Positions 53,639 through 60,082 of a stretch of DNA of 60,082 nt are shown here, piece after piece. The notes below the pieces were generated by a model. That model did not search any database, was not told the origin of the DNA, and saw only the letters and a program-made list of their open reading frames with translations. Origin of the DNA: an uncultured Aliivibrio sp. Its GTDB lineage: Bacteria > Pseudomonadota > Gammaproteobacteria > Enterobacterales > Vibrionaceae. The translations under genes were made by a program, and so were the position numbers. The stretch's first letter is position 1. Each line of letters starts with the position of its first letter. Location of the stretch: the NCBI RefSeq assembly GCF_946479765.1, contig NZ_CAMLHO010000024.1:1-60082 (forward strand), in the 5' to 3' direction.

Positions 53639-54196
53639 ATGGATGTACATTTTGATTTTGACCATTACCAAGTTCGTTTAATTAAAAGTACCGATACAGT
53701 GATGATAGCTAATTATTTTATGCGTAATCGTCATCATTTAGAACCATGGGAACCAAAGCGTGCTAATGCCTTTTTTACACCAGAAGGATGGAAGCAGCGT
53801 TTATTACAACTGGTTGAACTGCATAAGCATAACTTAGCTTTCTACTTTGTGATTTTTGATAAACAAGAGCACAAAATTATTGGCACGGTGAGCTACAGTA
53901 ATATTACGCGTTTTCCTTTCCATGCCTCTCATATTGGTTATTCGTTGGATGAAAAGTATCAAGGAAATGGCATTATGCAGCGAGCAGTTAAAGAAACGAT
54001 TAATTGGATGTTTTCTGTGCAGAACCTTCATAGAATTATGGCCGCTTATATTCCTCATAATGAAAAAAGTGGCAAGGTATTATCTGCCCTTGGTTTCGTT
54101 AAAGAAGGCGAAGCTAAAGATTATTTATATATCAATGGCGCGTGGGAAGACCATATTCTCACTTCAAAAATAAATGATGATTGGAAACCAGATTAG
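53639..54196 (+). CDS. GNAT-family N-acetyltransferase, RimJ/RimL type
   Basis: The 185-aa protein has the acetyl-CoA-binding core of the RimJ-like GNAT branch: LEPWEPKR near residue 30, IGTVSYSNITRFPFHASHIGYSLDEKYQGNGIMQRAVKETINWMF, and NEKSGKVLSALGFVKEGEAKDYLYINGAWEDHI. Family members acetylate ribosomal protein N-termini, but this one could have another target. AGGGAG precedes the ATG, 11 bases after tyrR, so it may share the tyrR transcript. Confidence 0.88.
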   Translation: MDVHFDFDHYQVRLIKSTDTVMIANYFMRNRHHLEPWEPKRANAFFTPEGWKQRLLQLVELHKHNLAFYFVIFDKQEHKIIGTVSYSNITRFPFHASHIGYSLDEKYQGNGIMQRAVKETINWMFSVQNLHRIMAAYIPHNEKSGKVLSALGFVKEGEAKDYLYINGAWEDHILTSKINDDWKPD

Positions 54197-54325
54197 GGCT
54201 ATTTCGTCATAAAAATAAGAAAAGTTAAGAAAATAGCAGAAGTTAATCATAGAGATGTACTAAGTTTAGTGTAATCTACATGGGTTGATTTGAATTATTA
54301 TTAAAGAATAAAAAAAGGAATTTAA

Positions 54326-54538
54326 ATGCTGAAGTTCATTAAGTTTTTGCAGTTGTTGATTTTAGGTATCGTTGGTGCGTTTGTTATTCAATCAACTGTG
54401 TTGCATGGTATTGGTATTTTCAGTGAGCGCTACGTCATCATGAGCTTGGTGCTGATGGCATTGTTAGAGCTGGCTATTTTTATTATTTATAAGTTAGTAG
54501 AAGATGATTTCACTAACGAACCGAAAGTAAAAAAGTAG
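54326..54538 (+). CDS. Small membrane protein (70 aa)
   Basis: The 70-aa product has two hydrophobic segments (about 5-25, FLQLLILGIVGAFVIQST, and about 35-58, YVIMSLVLMALLELAIFIIY) and a charged tail ending PKVKK. AAGGAA precedes the ATG. I do not recognise a named family. It stands in the gap between the GNAT gene and a terminator shared with bioA. Confidence 0.65.
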   Translation: MLKFIKFLQLLILGIVGAFVIQSTVLHGIGIFSERYVIMSLVLMALLELAIFIIYKLVEDDFTNEPKVKK

Positions 54539-54563
54539 CACGAATTTAGCAAATCGTTGAATG

Positions 54564-54600
54564 AAAAAACCGATAACTCTTTGGAGATATCGGTTTTTTT
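54564..54600. terminator. Bidirectional terminator between the small membrane gene and bioA
   Basis: A 12-bp perfect stem AAAAAACCGATA/TATCGGTTTTTT with a 12-base loop and T-runs on both strands. Confidence 0.92.
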
Positions 54601-54626
54601 GTGCCTAGTATTACAATTACATTGAG

Positions 54627-55907
54627 TTAGAAGAGCTCATTTAACGCACTATCAATAGCATTAACCAATTTAGTAATGTGTTCAGGCTGTGAAATAAACG
54701 GAGGCATCATATAGATCAGTTTGCCAAATGGACGTATCCAAACTCCTTGCTCGACAAAGTGTGCTTGGATTTTTTCCATCTCAACAGGCGTGGTTAATTC
54801 CACAACGCCTATCGCTCCAAGCCATCGAACATCTGCAACCACATCGTGTTTTTTAAGTTGAGGCAGTAATTCTGAAAAGCAGGTTTCAATTTGTTTGGTT
54901 TGAGTTTGCCAATGATTTTGTTGGATCAGTTCTAAACTGGCATTAGCGACCGCACAAGCCAATGGATTTCCCATAAAGGTTGGGCCATGCATGAAGCATC
55001 CGGCGTCCCCACCACAGACGGTATCGGCAACAACTTTACTGGTTAATGTCGCAGATAACGTCATGTAACCGCCAGTAAGCGCTTTACCAATACACATAAT
55101 ATCAGGTTCAATATCGGCGTGCTCACAGGCAAACAGTTTTCCTGTTCGACCAAAACCTGTCGCAATCTCATCCAAAATTAACAGTAAGTCATATTGATCA
55201 CATAGACGACGAACCTCTTTTAAATATTGAGGATGATATAGGCGCATTCCGCCAGCACCTTGAACAATAGGCTCAAGGATCATTGCGGCGATCTCTTCAT
55301 GGCATTCAGCCAACATATTTTCTAACGGAAGAATATCGTCAGGATTCCACTCACCACCAAACTTACTGGTCGGTGATTCCACAAACAGGTGCTCTGGTAA
55401 AAAACCTTTATATAGACCGTGCATTGAATTATCAGGATCAGTTACCGACATCGCGGCAAAGGTATCACCATGGTAACCATGTCGAACCGTTACGAATTTT
55501 GAGCGAGGTTGACCTTTGGCGTGCCAATATTGCAGAGCCATTTTTAAACTAACTTCAACCGCTACTGAGCCAGAATCGGCTAAAAAGACTTGCTCTAATC
55601 GAGAAGGGCTTAGTTCAACTAACTTTTTACATAAATCGACCGCAGGTTGATGCGTAATACCACCAAACATCACATGCGCCATTTTATCGGTTTGATCTTT
55701 AATGGCTTGATTTAGGTGAGGATGACAGTAACCGTGAATGGTAGACCACCAAGAAGACATTCCATCAACCAGTGCTGTCCCATTTTCTAAATAGAGATTG
55801 ACCCCATTAGCGTGGGTAACAGGGTAGCAAGAGAGCGGGTTAATTGTAGATGTGTAGGGATGCCAAATGTGTTGACGGTCAAAATCCAAATCGACGTTTT
55901 TGTTCAT
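54627..55907 (-). CDS. bioA: Adenosylmethionine-8-amino-7-oxononanoate aminotransferase
   Basis: PLP enzyme that converts 8-amino-7-oxononanoate (KAPA) to DAPA with SAM as amino donor, the second-to-last ring-building step before BioD. The 426-aa protein has [38 protein letters not shown] and the PLP lysine in [19 protein letters not shown], all BioA features. It faces away from bioBFCD across a BirA-like operator, as in E. coli. Confidence 0.96.
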   Translation of the reverse strand: MNKNVDLDFDRQHIWHPYTSTINPLSCYPVTHANGVNLYLENGTALVDGMSSWWSTIHGYCHPHLNQAIKDQTDKMAHVMFGGITHQPAVDLCKKLVELSPSRLEQVFLADSGSVAVEVSLKMALQYWHAKGQPRSKFVTVRHGYHGDTFAAMSVTDPDNSMHGLYKGFLPEHLFVESPTSKFGGEWNPDDILPLENMLAECHEEIAAMILEPIVQGAGGMRLYHPQYLKEVRRLCDQYDLLLILDEIATGFGRTGKLFACEHADIEPDIMCIGKALTGGYMTLSATLTSKVVADTVCGGDAGCFMHGPTFMGNPLACAVANASLELIQQNHWQTQTKQIETCFSELLPQLKKHDVVADVRWLGAIGVVELTTPVEMEKIQAHFVEQGVWIRPFGKLIYMMPPFISQPEHITKLVNAIDSALNELF

Positions 55908-55918
55908 TTATTCACCAG

Positions 55919-55951
55919 TTGTAAACTTTGTTTATCCATTTAGGTTGACAG
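55919..55951. promoter_or_regulatory. BirA-like biotin operator
   Basis: TTGTAAACT (55919-55927), 15 bases, then GGTTGACAG (55943-55951). These match the arms of the BirA consensus TTGTAAACC-N14/15-GGTTTACAA at 8 of 9 and 7 of 9 positions. The site lies just upstream of bioA and about 117-150 bases before bioB, where it can repress both. Confidence 0.75.
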
Positions 55952-56067
55952 TGTATCGTTTAACCGTAGACTAGCCAAGTATAAATAGAGACCAAAAAGC
56001 ACAATCAAAAGTGGTCGGATCTTAGCAATAGCAATGGTTATAGCATGTTAACGAAAGGAATTTACAC

Positions 56068-57120
56068 GTGGAAGTGAGACATAACTGGACAGTAGCAGAA
56101 GTACAGGCGTTGATGGATAAGCCGTTTATGGATTTAATCTTTGATGCTCAATTAGTACATCGTAAGTATCAACAAACAAACCATGTACAAGTAAGTACAC
56201 TGCTATCAATTAAAACGGGCGCTTGTCCTGAAGATTGTAAATATTGCCCTCAAAGTGCTCATTACCGCACTGACGTTGATCGTGAACGTTTGATGGAAGT
56301 AGAAAGCGTTTTGGATGCTGCGAAAAAAGCGAAGAACTCAGGTTCAACCCGTTTCTGTATGGGTGCTGCTTGGAAAAATCCAAAAGAACGTGATATGCCT
56401 TATCTGCTAGATATGATCAAAGGCGTCAAAGAGATGGGTCTTGAGACGTGCATGACGTTAGGGATGATCACCTCAGATCAAGCGGATGAATTATCAGGCG
56501 CAGGATTAGATTATTACAACCATAATTTAGATACCTCTCCAGAGTTTTACGGCAGCATTATTACCACGCGAACGTATCAAGATCGTTTAGATACGTTATC
56601 TCATGTTCGTGATGCCGGAATGAAGATCTGTTCTGGTGGCATTATCGGCATGGGCGAAAGTGACAGTGATCGTGCGGGTCTGTTTGTTGAATTAGCGAAC
56701 CTTCCTCAGCATCCAGAGTCTGTTCCTGTCAATATGCTGGTAAAAGTAAAAGGCACGCCGTTAGAAGATGCGGAAGATGTCGACCCATTTGATTTTATCC
56801 GTTTAATTGCGGTTGCTCGTATCATGATGCCTGAATCTGCTGTGCGTTTGTCTGCAGGTCGTGAAAGCATGAATGAGCAGATGCAAGCCTTATGCTTTAT
56901 GGCCGGTGCTAACTCGGTATTTTATGGGTGTAAACTGCTGACAACACCAAACCCTGATGAAGACAGTGATATGCAACTGTTTAAAAAATTAGGTGTAAAC
57001 AGCCAGCAAATAGCACAGAAACCAGATGTGGTTCAAGAACATGAATTGTTAGACCGCGTTGCTGAACGTGTCGCTTCTCGTCCTGAAAAAAATGATTTAT
57101 TTTATGAAGCAAGCGTTTAA
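56068..57120 (+). CDS. bioB: Biotin synthase
   Basis: Radical-SAM enzyme that inserts sulfur into dethiobiotin. The 350-aa protein has the cluster-binding motif [17 protein letters not shown] (CxxxCxxC), [13 protein letters not shown], and [26 protein letters not shown]. The start is GTG 56068 with AAAGGAA eight bases upstream. It opens bioB-bioF-bioC-bioD and overlaps bioF by 17 bases. Confidence 0.96.
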   Translation: MEVRHNWTVAEVQALMDKPFMDLIFDAQLVHRKYQQTNHVQVSTLLSIKTGACPEDCKYCPQSAHYRTDVDRERLMEVESVLDAAKKAKNSGSTRFCMGAAWKNPKERDMPYLLDMIKGVKEMGLETCMTLGMITSDQADELSGAGLDYYNHNLDTSPEFYGSIITTRTYQDRLDTLSHVRDAGMKICSGGIIGMGESDSDRAGLFVELANLPQHPESVPVNMLVKVKGTPLEDAEDVDPFDFIRLIAVARIMMPESAVRLSAGRESMNEQMQALCFMAGANSVFYGCKLLTTPNPDEDSDMQLFKKLGVNSQQIAQKPDVVQEHELLDRVAERVASRPEKNDLFYEASV

Positions 57121-58255
57121 TCAACGTATTAGCTCTGCACTTACCCAGCGTAAGCAAGCGGGGTTAACTCGTTCTCGAAGAATAATAGATCAGGGTAATC
57201 AAGCAAGGTTAGTGGTGGATGGTCAATCCTACATTAACTTTTCAGGTAATGATTATCTTGGTCTTGCTGGCAGTAAAGAGTTAACTCAAGCGTGGCAGCA
57301 AGGGCTTTCTTTGTATGGCTGTGGCAGTGGTGCATCGCCATTGGTTACTGGCTATTCTAAACCTCATGCTGATCTAGAGTCTCAACTGGCAGAATGGCTG
57401 GGGTTTGATTGCGCATTACTGTTTAATTCAGGCTTTAGTGCCAATCAAGCGGTGCTTTTTTCATTATTAGAAAAAGGCGATACGTTGCTGCAAGATAAAC
57501 TCAATCATGCCTCGTTAATGGAAGCGGGTATGTTCTCACCTGCGACCATGAAACGCTTCAAACACAATGATATTACCCACTTAACTAAATTATTAAACGC
57601 TTGTGATGATTCACCTTCTTTAGTGGTGACGGAAGGCGTATTTAGTATGGATGGCGATCTTTCCCCATTATCAGATATTGCCACTGTAGCCAAAGATAAC
57701 AGCGCATGGCTAATGGTGGATGATGCCCACGGATGTGGAGTGTTAGGTAATAATGGCCGAGGTTGTTGTGATTTTTATCAAGTAACCCCGGACATTCTAG
57801 TCGTCACGTTTGGTAAAGGGTTTGGTTTATCGGGTGCGGTGGTGTTATGTAATGCAGAGTGTGGTGATTATTTGGCCCAATTTGCTCGTCATCATGTTTA
57901 TTCAACAGCAATGCCACCAGCTCAAGCTCACGCCTTGTCTCATGCTTTATCTATGATCCAACAACAAGAGTGGCGACGTGAAAAATTAAGTGAACTGAGT
58001 CAGCAATTTGAATCAGAATTGGCCGGTATTTCAGGATCTGTGAAAACGATAACACCAATTAAACCTATTATTATCGGTGAAGCGGACGCTGCAATTAGCA
58101 TGTCAGATAAACTAAAAGCACAAGGTTTATGGACAACCGCCATTCGCCCGCCAACGGTTCCTGTTGGTACGGCACGATTAAGGGTGACCTTAAGTGCTAA
58201 CCATTCAACACAAGACGTTACCCAATTAACACAAGCAATAATAAAATTAGGATAA
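57104..58255 (+). CDS. bioF: 8-amino-7-oxononanoate synthase
   Basis: PLP enzyme that joins pimeloyl thioester with alanine to give KAPA. The 383-aa protein has [39 protein letters not shown], and [15 protein letters not shown] with the PLP lysine. Met 57104 is chosen: earlier in-frame Mets (57059, 57092) lie deeper in bioB and add an unmatched extension. It overlaps bioB by 17 bases and ends six bases before bioC. Confidence 0.95.
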   Translation: MKQAFNQRISSALTQRKQAGLTRSRRIIDQGNQARLVVDGQSYINFSGNDYLGLAGSKELTQAWQQGLSLYGCGSGASPLVTGYSKPHADLESQLAEWLGFDCALLFNSGFSANQAVLFSLLEKGDTLLQDKLNHASLMEAGMFSPATMKRFKHNDITHLTKLLNACDDSPSLVVTEGVFSMDGDLSPLSDIATVAKDNSAWLMVDDAHGCGVLGNNGRGCCDFYQVTPDILVVTFGKGFGLSGAVVLCNAECGDYLAQFARHHVYSTAMPPAQAHALSHALSMIQQQEWRREKLSELSQQFESELAGISGSVKTITPIKPIIIGEADAAISMSDKLKAQGLWTTAIRPPTVPVGTARLRVTLSANHSTQDVTQLTQAIIKLG

Positions 58256-58261
58256 TGAGTT

Positions 58262-59083
58262 ATGGTTAATCAAGCAGTCGCCATAGAAACCTCACATTGG
58301 ACTCCAAATAAAGAAAAAAAAGCCATTCAAGCTGCCTTTAGTAAAGCCGCAAATACCTATGATCACTCTGCTGAGTTTCAGCGTCAGGTGGCGGATACCT
58401 TATTATCTTACTTACCTCAAGACCTATCAGGGCAGCGCATCATAGATGTAGGTTGTGGAACCGGTTATTGCAGTGAGCAACTGTTGAAGCGCGGTGCAAT
58501 AGTGGTTGCGTTTGATCTGTCTCAATCGATGTTAGATAAAGCCAAAGAGCGCTGCGGTGAGTTGAAGATATCTTATGTGCAAGGTGATGCAGAGCATTTA
58601 CCCTTTATCAATAATGAATTTGATGTTGTCGTTTCTAGTTTAGCATTGCAATGGTGTCAGGATTTATCTGTACCTTTACGTGAAATGAATCGAATTACCC
58701 ATAATAAAAGCAAGGTTATATTTTCAACTTTGTTAGATGGCTCACTATTTGAGTTGAAAAAAGCGTGGTCAAAGGTTGATTCATATCAACATGTTAACGA
58801 TTTTATTACCTCATCTATGGTAAACCTTGCGTTAGCGCAATCTGAATGTAACAAGTTTACACTAGACTGCACGCCAGTCGAGATGACGTATTCTTCTGCT
58901 CTTGCTTTAATGAAAGATTTAAAAGGAATTGGAGCAACGCATTTATCTAATGGTCGCCACTCAGGTTTATTGAGTAAAGAAAAGCTATTAGCAGTAGAAG
59001 AAGCGTATCAAGTTTTTAAGAATGAATTTAATAAGTTACCTGCTACTTATCAGGTAGGCTTTGGAGTTATAAGTAATGATTGA
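58262..59083 (+). CDS. bioC: Malonyl-ACP O-methyltransferase BioC
   Basis: SAM-dependent methyltransferase that masks malonyl-ACP so fatty-acid enzymes can build the pimeloyl chain. The 273-aa protein has [22 protein letters not shown], the SAM motif [31 protein letters not shown] and [11 protein letters not shown]. BioH, the partner demethylase, is not in this window. It overlaps bioD by eight bases. Confidence 0.94.
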   Translation: MVNQAVAIETSHWTPNKEKKAIQAAFSKAANTYDHSAEFQRQVADTLLSYLPQDLSGQRIIDVGCGTGYCSEQLLKRGAIVVAFDLSQSMLDKAKERCGELKISYVQGDAEHLPFINNEFDVVVSSLALQWCQDLSVPLREMNRITHNKSKVIFSTLLDGSLFELKKAWSKVDSYQHVNDFITSSMVNLALAQSECNKFTLDCTPVEMTYSSALALMKDLKGIGATHLSNGRHSGLLSKEKLLAVEEAYQVFKNEFNKLPATYQVGFGVISND

Positions 59084-59756
59084 TGCATTTTTTGTTGCAG
59101 GTACAGATACCGATGTAGGTAAAACCGTCTCTTCTAAAGCGATTTTAGACGCTTTAAATATGAAGGGGCTAAATACATCCGCATATAAACCTGTTGCCGC
59201 AGGATCTGAAGACAAAGGTGAAGGCGTTCAAAACTCTGATGCAATCCATTTACGCTCTGTTGCCAATGTTGAATTAAGCTACGAAGAAGTAAACCCGTAT
59301 GCATTATTATTGCCTTCATCACCTCATATTGCAGCGGAAGCGGAAGGCGTAGTCATTGATTACTCTGTACTGTCTCAAGGTTTGGCTGCATTAAAAGCTA
59401 AATCTGATGTGGTGCTAGTAGAAGGCGCAGGTGGTTGGCGTGTTCCTGTTTCTAAAGATGATTGCTTGTCTACTTGGGTTAAGCAAGAGAAATTGCCAGT
59501 CGTATTAGTGGTAGGCATTAAATTGGGCTGTTTAAGTCATGCAATGCTAACGGCTGAAGCGATTCAACATGATGGCTTAGAGATCATTGGTTGGGTAGCA
59601 AACCGAATCAACCCAGGTACTGAAAATTACGCTGAGATTATCGCTATGTTAGAAGATAAAATGCCAGCACCAAAATTAGGTGAAATCCCATACATGCCAA
59701 GTGTTAAGCGTAAAAATATGGGTAAATACATTAATTTAGATGTGTTAGAAAGTTAA
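59076..59756 (+). CDS. bioD: Dethiobiotin synthetase
   Basis: ATP-dependent ring closure of DAPA with CO2 to dethiobiotin. The 226-aa protein has the P-loop [26 protein letters not shown], and [13 protein letters not shown] with the conserved Glu-Gly-Ala-Gly-Gly. It starts inside the bioC end and closes the biotin operon; a strong terminator follows after about 40 bases. Confidence 0.95.
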   Translation: MIDAFFVAGTDTDVGKTVSSKAILDALNMKGLNTSAYKPVAAGSEDKGEGVQNSDAIHLRSVANVELSYEEVNPYALLLPSSPHIAAEAEGVVIDYSVLSQGLAALKAKSDVVLVEGAGGWRVPVSKDDCLSTWVKQEKLPVVLVVGIKLGCLSHAMLTAEAIQHDGLEIIGWVANRINPGTENYAEIIAMLEDKMPAPKLGEIPYMPSVKRKNMGKYINLDVLES

Positions 59757-59795
59757 TTTCTATTGCTATAAACGCATTTAAGTACAAGATACAGA

Positions 59796-59828
59796 AGCCA
59801 ATATCTTTCATGATGTTGGCTTTTTTTT
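59796..59828 (+). terminator. Terminator after bioD
   Basis: AGCCAATATC pairs with GATGTTGGCT (one G-T pair) around TTTCAT, followed by a run of T. Confidence 0.9.
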
Positions 59829-59839
59829 GGACATTAATT

Positions 59840-60082
59840 TCATTGATATGAAAACGTTTCTCTAAATAGCGTCACCATCGCCCGTGTTTTCTCAGGTAAA
59901 TAACTTGGGGTGGGGTAAACCAAAGTAATGGTTAAATCTGTAAAAGAAGTTCTGGGTAAGACCTCAATGAGTTGGCCATTTTCGATTTTATCTTCAATTA
60001 ATATAGATGGTAGAAGAGCAATGCCTTGCTAGATCGTAACAATAACCGACACACTCTTACCATTTAAAAACTCGCTCGGACT
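59840..60082 (-). pseudogene. LysR-family regulator, C-terminal part with in-frame amber codon
   Basis: The minus strand from the window edge to TGA (59840-59842) encodes the end of a LysR effector-binding domain: QGIALLPSILIEDKIENGQLIEVLP is the familiar motif near the C-terminus. A TAG codon (60029-60031) sits in frame just before it, where functional relatives have a sense codon. The gene is probably inactivated; a sequencing error cannot be ruled out. The 5' part lies outside the window. Confidence 0.7.

Noticed and set aside
1-60082. CRISPR arrays, insertion sequences, tRNA or rRNA genes, prophage
   Set aside because: No regular direct-repeat array, transposase, cloverleaf-like tRNA or phage structural gene was seen on reading both strands by eye.

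Overview
The window is a gene-dense, low-GC, IS-free stretch of a gammaproteobacterial chromosome. Protein resemblance (MalT/MalK/MalE, TyrR, YbiT, BioABFCD, Vibrio-type CheV and CheC-like regulators) and the many c-di-GMP and chemotaxis proteins point to the Vibrionaceae, most likely Aliivibrio (A. fischeri group). Species and replicon cannot be fixed from the sequence alone. No tRNA, rRNA, CRISPR array or transposase was seen.

Layout. (1) 1-2010: formate channel FocA behind an FNR-like box, facing a DUF368 lipid-carrier translocase. (2) 2148-26670: a combined maltodextrin/glycogen island. MalT is divergent from malP-malQ-glgB; glgC-glgA follow, then (after yoaK-like, sstT and cheV) glgX and malK face away from malE-malF-malG. 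MalT-box-like G-rich repeats sit in both divergent control regions. Transport (MalEFGK), trimming (MalP, MalQ), storage (GlgC, GlgA, GlgB) and debranching (GlgX) are thus all in one 24-kb block. (3) 26724-30150: a response regulator with a CheC-like domain coupled to a PAS-GGDEF diguanylate cyclase, then acetate kinase. (4) 30400-34015: an ABC-F ATPase (YbiT type) with a terminator in its leader, a PHP phosphatase, a small protein and a LysE exporter. (5) 34164-39587: a c-di-GMP locus with a PstS-like periplasmic binding protein plus a membrane GGDEF-EAL protein, divergent from a PTS EIIC-EAL fusion, with a perfect 19-bp inverted repeat between them.

(6) 39698-47195: an ECF sigma factor with its ChrR-type zinc/cupin anti-sigma, followed by a lipid-modification operon (SnoaL-like, SDR, FAD oxidoreductase, DUF1365, CFA synthase, DUF2878, chalcone-isomerase-like, DUF3833). 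Two matching promoters of the form TGATC(C/T)-N16-CGTAG(A/T) lie before the sigma gene and before the operon, which fits a singlet-oxygen/photo-oxidative stress regulon. (7) 47448-51931: a 45-aa protein, a PhoD-like phosphatase, a DNA photolyase and a DUF523-DUF1722 protein, in keeping with light-damage defence. (8) 52083-54540: TyrR, a GNAT acetyltransferase and a small membrane protein. (9) 54627-59756: biotin genes, bioA divergent from bioBFCD around a BirA-like operator. (10) 59840-60082: the 3' end of a LysR-type regulator with an in-frame amber codon.

The strongest candidates for new biology are the EIIC-EAL/PstS-like/GGDEF-EAL locus, the sigma-factor promoter embedded in a terminator arm, a putative 49-aa membrane protein between malE and malF, the 3' UTR of malG, and the leader of the ABC-F gene.
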